Origin: CALJIC01 sp039805565
Lineage (GTDB): Bacteria; Chloroflexota; Chloroflexia; Chloroflexales; Roseiflexaceae
NCBI GenBank assembly: GCA_039805565.1
Contig: JBDLTZ010000336.1
Coordinates: 20,590 to 84,589 of the forward strand
Direction: 5' to 3'
DNA: 64,000 bases
The notes under the pieces are model-generated. The model worked only from the letters and a program-made list of their open reading frames with translations. It searched no databases and was not told the DNA's origin. Made by a program: the position numbers and the translations under genes. This document shows, piece after piece, positions 16,216 through 23,486 of this stretch (position 1 is its first letter; each line of letters opens with the position of its first letter).

Positions 16216-17176
16216 CCTCGTCTCGCTCCATCAGTGTGATGAAGACGTCGTCGTAGGAGGGCTTGTGCTCCTGCGCCCTGTGGACGATGATCTCCAGCGC
16301 GTACTCGATCGTGTTGAGGATACCGGGGAGCTGCGCGGCCGCGTCGTCCACGTAGACGTGCAGCAGGTCGTCCCGCTCGGGCATCTGGTGGACACCCCGC
16401 ACGGCCGGGTGGCGGCGGAGCAGCTCGGCCGCGCGCGCGACGTGGACCGAGTCCATTGTCAGCGCGATCACCTCGCCGCCCAGCGCCGTGCGCCGCAGGC
16501 CCTCGGGCGTGTCCACCGCGATCAGCCGCCCGCGCCGCATCACCGCCACGTAGTCGCAGTAGGCCGCCTCGCCCACGTACTGGGTCGTCACGAACAGCGT
16601 CCGACCCTGGTCGCGCAGGTTGCGGAAGTATTCCCAGAACCGCCCGCGCAGCACCGGGTCGATCCCCGCCGTGGGCTCGTCGGCGAAGATCAGGTCGGGG
16701 TCGTGCATGAGCGCGCCGGCCAGCATCAGCCGCCGCTGCATGCCGCCCGAGAGCTGGCTCCCCAGCCGGTGGTAGGCCTCGGCCATGTCCACGAAGCGCA
16801 GCAGGTGGGTGAGCCGCTGCTCGCGCGCCCAGTCCGGCATGCCGTACAGCGCGGCCACAAAGTGGATGTTCTCGGCAACGGTCAGGTTCGGGTAGAGCAC
16901 GAACTGCTGCGGGATGTAGCCGATCCGCTCGCGGTCCGCCGCGCGGAACGACGCGGGCGCGCGCCCCAGCACCCGCAGCGACCCCTCGTGCGGCGCGTAT
17001 AGCCCGAGCATCAGGCGCACGGTGGTGGTCTTGCCGCAGCCGCTCGGGCCGATCATGCCGACGATCGACCCGGCCGGCACGCGCATGTTCAGGTCGAACA
17101 CGCCCGCGCCGGGGCCGAAGCGCAGCGAGACGTCCTGCGCCTCAATCGCCAGCTCTGGCCGGGGCGGTAGGCTCAT
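16196..17176 (-). CDS. ABC transporter ATP-binding protein (H-loop His replaced by Gln)
   Basis: 326 residues: nucleotide-binding domain (1-225) plus a C-terminal extension seen in ABC-2 drug or polysaccharide exporters. Walker A is GPSGCGKT (43-50), the signature is LSGGMQ (142-147), and Walker B is LIFADEP (162-168). The H-loop, usually TTHY, reads TTQY with Gln199. It overlaps the preceding anchored-protein gene by 4 bp (ATGA), and its C-terminal codons run into the repeat at 16120-16215. It presumably powers the permease at 14590-16119. Confidence 0.9.
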   Translation of the reverse strand: MSLPPRPELAIEAQDVSLRFGPGAGVFDLNMRVPAGSIVGMIGPSGCGKTTTVRLMLGLYAPHEGSLRVLGRAPASFRAADRERIGYIPQQFVLYPNLTVAENIHFVAALYGMPDWAREQRLTHLLRFVDMAEAYHRLGSQLSGGMQRRLMLAGALMHDPDLIFADEPTAGIDPVLRGRFWEYFRNLRDQGRTLFVTTQYVGEAAYCDYVAVMRRGRLIAVDTPEGLRRTALGGEVIALTMDSVHVARAAELLRRHPAVRGVHQMPERDDLLHVYVDDAAAQLPGILNTIEYALEIIVHRAQEHKPSYDDVFITLMERDEALKDER

Positions 17177-17700
17177 AGACGCTCGGCGAGGTCGAGCAGC
17201 CCCTGGCGCAGCTGCTCCAGGTAGGCGGCCAGCGGCGTGTCGCGCACGGGTAGCTCCAGCGGCAGAGTCGTGTCCAGGGTGATCGTCGTCTTGATCTCAA
17301 CCGTCTCGTCGATCACCACCGGCGCCTCGAGCTTGATCGGCACGTCGCCGCGGATCGGCACCGGCACGTTGTAGGTGCCGAGCGGCGTTTTGAGCGGCAC
17401 GGTGAACTCGGTGTCGAGGGTGATGGTGGTGTCGATCGGCACGGTGATCGTCTTGCGGATGGGCACGCTGGCGACCACGGGGATCGGCTGGTTCAGTGGC
17501 ACGCTGATGCGGATGACGTCGTCGCCGGCGTCGCCGAGGGCCTCGGCCAGGGCCGAGACTTGCCCGCGCGCCGTCTCACGCACCTGGTAGAGCGTGTAGA
17601 TCGTCGCGGCGTGCAGCGTCAGCGAGAGGGTGAGCAGGAAGGCCAGGATGCGGACCGTGTTGTTGACGGCCGGCGCCGGCGGCTCGTCCAGGCGCGTCAT
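17173..17700 (-). CDS. Membrane-anchored protein with VPI/TITLDT-type beta repeats, unknown function
   Basis: 175 residues from the ATG at 17700 (GGAG 6 nt upstream); a GTG at 17712 would add four residues. One N-terminal membrane helix (about 18-40) is followed by a short helical region, then by alternating short motifs (VPIRKTITVPIDTTITLDT, VPVPIRGDVPIKLEAP, IKTTITLDT, LPLELPV). These suggest a beta-rich extracytoplasmic domain of 8-12-residue repeats. No family was recognised. Overlap with the ABC ATPase implies a functional partner of the exporter, perhaps a periplasmic adaptor or the exported-substrate handler. Confidence 0.75.
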   Translation of the reverse strand: MTRLDEPPAPAVNNTVRILAFLLTLSLTLHAATIYTLYQVRETARGQVSALAEALGDAGDDVIRISVPLNQPIPVVASVPIRKTITVPIDTTITLDTEFTVPLKTPLGTYNVPVPIRGDVPIKLEAPVVIDETVEIKTTITLDTTLPLELPVRDTPLAAYLEQLRQGLLDLAERL

Positions 17701-17750
17701 TCGTCGCTCCACGTGCGTAGCCCCCTTCTGTGGTACGATACAGCCGCCGC

Positions 17751-17756
17751 ATTATA
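17751..17756 (-). promoter_or_regulatory. -10 box for the ABC exporter operon
   Basis: A perfect TATAAT on the - strand lies about 50 nt upstream of the ATG at 17700. No good -35 box is seen at 16-18 nt, so the assignment rests on the -10 alone. Confidence 0.4.
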
Positions 17757-17818
17757 GCCGAAAGCCCAGGTGAGACGCATGCAGCCACTTGCGGCTTACC
17801 TGCCCACCGCCCGACATG

Positions 17819-19906
17819 CTAGCCCTCGGCCCGCGCGCCCCGAAGGATCGCCGGCCTCCCGTACAGCTGCCACACCACCCCGTCGATCAGCGCGTCTGAG
17901 CGCGCCGCATCCTCAGAGCGCGCCGGGTCGCGGAGCTGCGCCGCAAGCAGCCGTGCCAGCGCCGCCAGCAAGTCATGGATGACGTCGGCCTGTCCTGACG
18001 CCAGCCGCGCCTTGGCGAACGCCGGCAGCTCATTCGCCCGCAGCGCCAGGCCCTCGGCCAGCAGCGCGGCGCGCACGGACGGTGGGGTGACGAAGTCGAT
18101 CCGCGGCACCGGGAGCTGCCGTAGGTAGGCCGGTTTGATGTTGTAGTCGCGGTAGCGCGCGGCGAATACCCGGTTCAGGAGACTTGACCCGAGCAGCGCG
18201 CACAGGAAGTGGAGATCGTAGGGGCCGTCGTTAGCGGTGATGTACGAGAAATTGTTGAGCGGGTAGTACGTGCCCGCATCATCTACCGCCGCCACCAGCC
18301 GCTGCGGCAGGCTGAGGTTCCGGATGTACTGCACGATGATCTTCGGCACTGCCACGTGCTCACGGCGGTAGCCCGTCAGGTGCGGGCCGTAACGCAGGTA
18401 TGACCCGCCCCAGATGATCATGTGCCGCCGCACCTCGCCCGCTCCGGTGAGCGCCGGCCGGTGCTCGGGTGTCAGGGCCTCTCGCGCCAGGTGCGCGCTG
18501 TTGTCGCCGGTCTTGATGCCGTAGGCCACCCGCGCCACCTCGCCAAGCGGAAGCGAGCACGCGTCGATCGCCGCCAAGGCTGCGCCGGCGACCCCAGTAG
18601 CGCCCGCACTAGCAGGCAGGATGCTTGCCTCGGGACAGGCGCTGAGCAGCTGATCCTTCCCACCGCTCGTTGTCTCCCCCGCACGGGCGACCCGCACCAC
18701 AAGGCTCAGCGGCACGATGCTGCGCGCCGCCGCGAATGTGCCGGGCGGGTGCTCGCGCAGCAGCTCGACCTGTCCCGCAGCCGCTACCGCACGCCGCAGC
18801 CCCTCCTGCCGCACCAGCGTGAGCCAGGTGTTCGGCGTCACGAGTCCCACCCGCCCGCCGGGCGCGCAGATCCGTAGCGCCAGCTCGGTGAAGAGCGACG
18901 CACTCTCGAGCTCGCCCACGGCCGCCTGGTAGGCGCGTCGCAGCGCCTCGCGATCCCCTGCGAGCCGCGCGCCCCAGGGCGGGTTGCCCAGGACGACGTC
19001 GAAGCCCCCGGGGTGGTCACCGGCCCAGTCGACACCGAGCAGGCTCTCCGCGGCCCACAGCCGCCCCTCAGGGAGCATCAGCGGGCTGCCGGGCTCCGAG
19101 CAGGTGAGCCACAGCGAGAGCCGCGCCAGGTCGGTGGCCTCGGCGCTCAGGTCCACCCCGAGCAGGCAGCCCTCGGCCACCGCCCGCAGCAGCTCCCTGG
19201 TACTCACCGCTCCCCGCCCGCCGCGCTCGGCGTGCCTGGCGATGCAGCGCGCGGCCGAGAGCAGGAAATGGCCCGAGCCCATCGCCGGGTCGCAGACGCG
19301 TATATCCAGCGGGTCCGCCCTTCGGCCGCGCTCCTCCAGCGTGCGCCCCACCGTTGCCCACACCAGCTCATCCACCACCGGCTCGGGTGTGTAGTACACT
19401 CCCGCGGCCCCGCGCCCCACCCCGCGCGTGAGCCGGAGCCGCCCACCTTCGCCGGTCAGCCGCCGGCCGGCAAGCTCCTCGTGCAGGTCTCCGAGCAGCC
19501 GGACAGGGCCCGCACCCCTCGTGAGTGGCCCCAGGTCCGCCAGGAGATCGCGCAGGATCCGATCGCTCAGATCGCAGAGCAGCCGCTGCGTCCCCTCGCC
19601 GTCGAGCAGTCCACCTCGTGCGAAGGTCCCTGGCGCGAGCTCCCCGCGCGCCACCCCCGTGAGCAGCCGCTCGACACCGCCCCAGGTCGCGTGGGTAGGC
19701 TCCAGCGCGCCCGCGTCATCCGCAAGGAGCCCGTGGTAGGAGGCGAGGCGCAGAAACAGCAGCCGCAGGGCGAGCCGCGCCCCCTCGCTGTAGACTGTGT
19801 CGAGCTTCACGCTGGGGGAGGCGGCGGCCAGCTGCTCGCACAGCCGCGTGAGTGAGCCGCGCGGGCTAAGGAGTGACGCGCGGAGCTGTGTCCCGGTATT
19901 GTTCAT
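17819..19906 (-). CDS. Adenine-specific DNA methyltransferase, Eco57I/TaqI-like, without a visible nuclease domain
   Basis: 695 residues from MNNTGTQLRASLL at 19906; the open frame continues to 19969 but would start inside an upstream hairpin loop. Motif X is GVYYTPEPVV, motif I DPAMGSG (206-212) and motif IV NPPW (308-311), giving N6-adenine methylation. The C-terminal half (YGIKTGDNSAH, then NNFSYI and LNRVFAARY) resembles a TaqI-type target-recognition domain. The N-terminal 100 residues (TVYSEGARLALRLLFLRLA) match the helical segment that follows the nuclease in type IIG enzymes, but no PD-(D/E)xK part precedes it. No restriction gene is adjacent. Confidence 0.85.
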   Translation of the reverse strand: MNNTGTQLRASLLSPRGSLTRLCEQLAAASPSVKLDTVYSEGARLALRLLFLRLASYHGLLADDAGALEPTHATWGGVERLLTGVARGELAPGTFARGGLLDGEGTQRLLCDLSDRILRDLLADLGPLTRGAGPVRLLGDLHEELAGRRLTGEGGRLRLTRGVGRGAAGVYYTPEPVVDELVWATVGRTLEERGRRADPLDIRVCDPAMGSGHFLLSAARCIARHAERGGRGAVSTRELLRAVAEGCLLGVDLSAEATDLARLSLWLTCSEPGSPLMLPEGRLWAAESLLGVDWAGDHPGGFDVVLGNPPWGARLAGDREALRRAYQAAVGELESASLFTELALRICAPGGRVGLVTPNTWLTLVRQEGLRRAVAAAGQVELLREHPPGTFAAARSIVPLSLVVRVARAGETTSGGKDQLLSACPEASILPASAGATGVAGAALAAIDACSLPLGEVARVAYGIKTGDNSAHLAREALTPEHRPALTGAGEVRRHMIIWGGSYLRYGPHLTGYRREHVAVPKIIVQYIRNLSLPQRLVAAVDDAGTYYPLNNFSYITANDGPYDLHFLCALLGSSLLNRVFAARYRDYNIKPAYLRQLPVPRIDFVTPPSVRAALLAEGLALRANELPAFAKARLASGQADVIHDLLAALARLLAAQLRDPARSEDAARSDALIDGVVWQLYGRPAILRGARAEG

Positions 19907-19947
19907 CCGACGCCTGATCCGATGGCGCGCCACGCGACCAACGCAGA

Positions 19948-19990
19948 GCGCCCGCCGATGCTGCATCAAGTGTACTGCATCGGCGGGCGC
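19948..19990. terminator. Perfect 14-bp inverted repeat between glycohydrolase and methylase genes
   Basis: Arms 19948-19961 and 19977-19990 (GCGCCCGCCGATGC and its complement) with a 15-nt loop. It is 27 nt past the stop of the gene at 20017-22188 and upstream of the methylase start. No U tract is present, so it could end transcription with a factor, or be a protein site controlling the methylase. Confidence 0.55.
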
Positions 19991-20016
19991 CCGTGGCGCC
20001 TCAACACCTCAGGACC

Positions 20017-22188
20017 TCAGCGCTCCCCATCCAGCGGACGCACCGTCACCCCTTCGAATGCCGCGCGGCCCACCTCGGCCAGCATCGCCACGCCGCCGCC
20101 TGCCAGCGCGTCCGGCAGGGCCAGCTCGACCGGCCCCTGGCCGTCGACCCAGCCGAGCGCCCGGCCGCCCCGCACCTCTAGCCGCAGCCGGTGCGCCTGC
20201 CCCAGCTCCCACTCAAACGGCTGCGATGTGCCGGAGGACTGGTCCTCGACCTGCGCCGTCAGACGCACCGCCTTGCGCCCCTGCGCATCCTGGCCCAGCG
20301 TCAGCCCCACGTAGCGCCGCATGCCCTGGACCCGCGCCGCGATCCCGCACGACGTCGCCATGTGCGGCGTCACCTCGGCCGCAAACGCGTAGTCAGTCCA
20401 CTCGCGCGTGCCGGTCATCAGCAGGCCAACGCCCTCGTTCTGGATCAGGCGGAAGGTCTCGGGGTACCAGCGGTCGTACTGGTCCACACCGTTGACCCAG
20501 GCCTGGCGCCACATCTGACCGCCGGCCGCCGGCTTCACGAAGGCCACGTCGGGCGCCCCATCCCAGGTCAGCTCGTCCAGGTAGATCGTGCCACCGTTCG
20601 CCGCCTGACCCTCGGCGCGGCGGATCTCGACGCCGACCTGGGCGATCGGCTGGCCTCCCATGTCGGGCACACGCCAGGCGAAGGCGTGGTCAGCCCCAGG
20701 CGCCAGCGCCACCTCCGGGCCCGCGGTGGGCGTCAGCGTGTCCTCGCCGTTGTAGGATTGGAGGAACAGCCGCACGGCCAGCGGCCCGGCGTTGCCCGAG
20801 TCCGCCTCGACGCGGGCGCACACCGTCTGGCCCGGGTAGAGCGTCGGCGCGGCCAGCAGGGTGTAGCCCGGCATCTCCTGCGCTTCCAACGGCACGAAGG
20901 TGGCCGTGGCCGCGCGGGCGGTGCGGGCCCGGCCGAGGCCGCGTGCGCGGAGGGCCAGGCTGCGGCTGCCGCGCGCGCTATGCCCCGCCACATTCTCGAT
21001 CGTCAGCAGCGGCGACATCCCCGGGCCCTTCGCATCAGCCGAGGCGTCGGCCATGAACCCCTGCACGCTGCCCGGCAGCTCGAAGTGGAAGCGCGCCCCG
21101 CCCTTCGGGGCCAGGGGCGGCTGGCCGGCCAGCGCGCGGCCGATGTTCACCACCTCGTACGTCTCGCGCACCGCGTCGGTGATCGCCCGCCCGCCGTCGG
21201 CCGTCGGTAGGTACAGCCGGTCGGCCACCGGGCCGCGCCAGTCCGGGCCCGCGTCGATCCCCGCCAGGCCATTCTTGATCCCCAGGATGCAGCCCACGTT
21301 GCCCGAGTTGCAGTCGGTGTCCCACCCGGCGGTGTTCGTGATCATCAGCGCCTTCTGGAAGTCGTCCTCGCCGTACAGCAGGCCCATGTGGATCAGCGCG
21401 TGGTTCGGCACCATGTGGCAGTTGCCGCCGAAGGTGTCATAGCCGTAGTTCTTGACGATCTGCTCGCGCGTCTGGTGCCAGTCGGGGAACTCGGCGTGCC
21501 ACTCGCGGATCTCGTCGATCATGCGGTAGATCACCGAGTCCTTCGGGATGAACGTCACCGCGGTGTCGATCAGCTTCTGCAGGTCGCGCTCGACGAAGGC
21601 CTGCGCTTCCATGGCGGCGATCACCTGCGCGCCGTAGATCGCCTCGCCGTCGTGGCTGACGCTCGAGGCGCGGCGGGCCAGCTCGGCGGCCAGCTCTGGG
21701 TCGCCGGGGGCCACCATCGCCCAGCCGTCGATGAAGATCTGCGAGCCGATCTGCTCGGCCACCACTTTGCCGTTCAGCCCGATCGAGCCGCTGGCCGGTG
21801 CATGCACGCCGCTCTTCAGCCGCAGGAAGGCGGTGTGCTCGGTGGAGTTGCCCATCCCGCCCCACCACAGGATCGTGCGTCGCTCGATGATGTAGTTCAG
21901 CCAGCTCTGGCCGATCTGGGCCGCGGTAGTATCGCGGCTGTTGCCGTGATCGGGCAGCGCGCGGAGGAAGGTGAACGTGCCCGAGATATCGTCGTCGGTG
22001 ACGATCAGCGCCACGTTGCGGTGTAGCTGCGCGTCGGTCCAGTCGTTCACGTAGTACCAGACTTCGCCGAGCTGCTGCATGATGCGGTCGTAGGTCCAGC
22101 CCTCGAAGGGGCGGCCGAGGTAGACGCCGATGATCTTGCCGAGCACGCCCGCGTAGACCCGCTCGACATAATCGTGTGGTGGCTGCAT
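20017..22188 (-). CDS. ADP-ribosylglycohydrolase family protein with C-terminal beta-sandwich domains
   Basis: 723 residues. The N-terminal about 360 residues follow the ADP-ribosylglycohydrolase fold: TDDDIS (Asp65-67) and WDTDCNSGNVG (about residue 290) hold the two magnesium ions. The remaining 350 residues look like two beta-sandwich modules, the last resembling a LamG/3-keto-disaccharide-hydrolase-type domain. Family members cleave N-glycosidic bonds to ADP-ribose, but this long form with beta modules is typically found in carbohydrate loci. SD GGAGG is present. It lies 127 bp downstream of a lacI-type gene on the same strand, so sugar regulation is likely. Confidence 0.82.
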   Translation of the reverse strand: MQPPHDYVERVYAGVLGKIIGVYLGRPFEGWTYDRIMQQLGEVWYYVNDWTDAQLHRNVALIVTDDDISGTFTFLRALPDHGNSRDTTAAQIGQSWLNYIIERRTILWWGGMGNSTEHTAFLRLKSGVHAPASGSIGLNGKVVAEQIGSQIFIDGWAMVAPGDPELAAELARRASSVSHDGEAIYGAQVIAAMEAQAFVERDLQKLIDTAVTFIPKDSVIYRMIDEIREWHAEFPDWHQTREQIVKNYGYDTFGGNCHMVPNHALIHMGLLYGEDDFQKALMITNTAGWDTDCNSGNVGCILGIKNGLAGIDAGPDWRGPVADRLYLPTADGGRAITDAVRETYEVVNIGRALAGQPPLAPKGGARFHFELPGSVQGFMADASADAKGPGMSPLLTIENVAGHSARGSRSLALRARGLGRARTARAATATFVPLEAQEMPGYTLLAAPTLYPGQTVCARVEADSGNAGPLAVRLFLQSYNGEDTLTPTAGPEVALAPGADHAFAWRVPDMGGQPIAQVGVEIRRAEGQAANGGTIYLDELTWDGAPDVAFVKPAAGGQMWRQAWVNGVDQYDRWYPETFRLIQNEGVGLLMTGTREWTDYAFAAEVTPHMATSCGIAARVQGMRRYVGLTLGQDAQGRKAVRLTAQVEDQSSGTSQPFEWELGQAHRLRLEVRGGRALGWVDGQGPVELALPDALAGGGVAMLAEVGRAAFEGVTVRPLDGER

Positions 22189-22201
22189 TGAGAACCTCCA
22201 T

Positions 22202-22315
22202 GGTTCAGTGTTCAGAGTTCAGGGTTCAGTGCTCAGCACCCAAGCCTCGCGTCTCGCGCCTCAAGACTCAGCACTCAGCACTCAGCACTCAGCACTCAGC
22301 ACTCAGCACTCAAGA
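22202..22315. repeat. Heptamer array (CAGCACT)6 with degenerate flanks
   Basis: About six exact CAGCACT units (within 22266-22312) preceded by TTCAGxG-type heptamers (22203-22235) fill the gap between the glycohydrolase start and the LacI stop. On the strand of both genes the units read GAGTGCT, which places TGA in all three frames every 21 bp. Confidence 0.9.
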
Positions 22316-23350
22316 CTACGCCGACTCGCGCACGATCAGCTCGAACGGCATCTCCTCGAGGCGGCCCCCCGCAGGAGCCATGCCGCCCAGCCGGTCGAAG
22401 AGAAGCTCCGCCGCGCGCCGTCCAAGGCGGTACGGGAACTGCGCCACCGTCGTCAGCGCTGGCGTCACCATCCGCGCGGCGGGGATATTGTCGAACCCGG
22501 CTACGGCCACGTCCTGCGGCACGCGCAGCCCCGCCTCACGCAGCGCCACCATCGCCCCGAGCGCCATCAGGTCGTTCGCGGCGAACACCGCCGTCGGACG
22601 CTCAGGCAGCTGGAGCAGCTCGCCCATCGCGCGGTAGCCCCCATCCTCACGGAAGTCGCCGGTGCAGATGAGCCGCTCGTCCACCGCGATACCGTGCTCG
22701 CCGAGTGCGGCGCGGTAGCCCAGCACGCGCCCCTCGCGCGGCGGCGTGTCGGCGCTCCCGGCGATCATGCCGATCCGCTGGTGCCCCCGCCCGATCAGGT
22801 AGGTGACCGCAGCCCGCGCCGCCGCCGCGTTATCGAAGTACAGGTTGTCCAGCGGGTACGGGCCGCCATGCTTCTGGACCGACTCGAGCCGCACCACCGC
22901 AATGCCCACGTCCATCAGCGGCAGCAGCGCCCGCGCCGTCAGCTGGAACAGCACGACGATCACGCCGTCCGCGCGCCCCTGCTGGACCGAGCGCAGTACC
23001 TTGCGCTCCTTTTCAGCCGCGCCGTCGGTGTTGTACAGGATCAGATCGTAGCCGTAGTGGTCCGCCACATCCTGAATGCCGCGCGCGAAGGCCGGGTAGA
23101 CCGGGTTGGCGATGTCCGGAATCACGCAGGCGATCGTCTGAGTCTTGCCGGTCCGCAGCATCTGCGCCGCCCTGTCAGGCACGTACCCCAGCTCCTCAAC
23201 CGCCGCCAGCACCCGCTGTCGCGTCTCCACCGGCACGGTGATGGTGGCGCTGTTGTTGAGGATCTGAGAGACGGTCGCCTGCGAGACGCCCGCCCGTCGT
23301 GCGACGTCAGCCTGTGTCGGCCGGCGCTTGCGCCCGCTGCTGTCGCCCAT
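22316..23350 (-). CDS. LacI family transcriptional regulator
   Basis: 344 residues. The N-terminal helix-turn-helix (TQADVARRAGVSQATVSQIL, about 12-31) and hinge helix (RAAQMLRTGKT) are intact, followed by a periplasmic-binding-like sugar domain (CVIPDIANPVYPAFARGI; PTAVFAANDLMALGAM; DVAVAGFDN). It should repress genes for a sugar or nucleoside pathway until an effector binds. Likely targets are itself with the downstream glycohydrolase gene, and the divergent DUF4127/FAD-oxidoreductase pair. An AT-rich palindrome lies 20 bp upstream of its start. Confidence 0.92.
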   Translation of the reverse strand: MGDSSGRKRRPTQADVARRAGVSQATVSQILNNSATITVPVETRQRVLAAVEELGYVPDRAAQMLRTGKTQTIACVIPDIANPVYPAFARGIQDVADHYGYDLILYNTDGAAEKERKVLRSVQQGRADGVIVVLFQLTARALLPLMDVGIAVVRLESVQKHGGPYPLDNLYFDNAAAARAAVTYLIGRGHQRIGMIAGSADTPPREGRVLGYRAALGEHGIAVDERLICTGDFREDGGYRAMGELLQLPERPTAVFAANDLMALGAMVALREAGLRVPQDVAVAGFDNIPAARMVTPALTTVAQFPYRLGRRAAELLFDRLGGMAPAGGRLEEMPFELIVRESA

Positions 23351-23370
23351 TGCGCGTTAACTTCACTTGG

Positions 23371-23393
23371 TAATAGCTATTAGTAATACGTAT
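23371..23393. promoter_or_regulatory. Candidate LacI-type operator in the divergent region
   Basis: Two AT-rich palindromes lie side by side: TAATAGCTATTA (23371-23382) and ATACGTAT (23386-23393). Both stand out in GC-rich DNA between the lacI-type gene and the divergent DUF4127 gene. A central CG or GC flanked by A/T half sites is typical of LacI-family operators. Confidence 0.55.
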
Positions 23394-23437
23394 CTTAGTG
23401 CAAGGACTCCAGCTGTCAAGCAGCTGTCACCCTCCGG

Positions 23438-23446
23438 TGCTATAAT
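23438..23446 (+). promoter_or_regulatory. Extended -10 promoter of the DUF4127 gene
   Basis: TGcTATAAT, a perfect extended -10, lies 40 nt before the ATG at 23487. Two direct AGCTGTCA copies (23411-23418 and 23422-23429), 11 bp apart, sit where a -35 box or activator would bind. The position also rules out the alternative ATG at 23445, which overlaps the -10. Confidence 0.65.
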
Positions 23447-23486
23447 GGCCACACCCACCACACTCGAGCCTCCAAACGAGGAGCCT

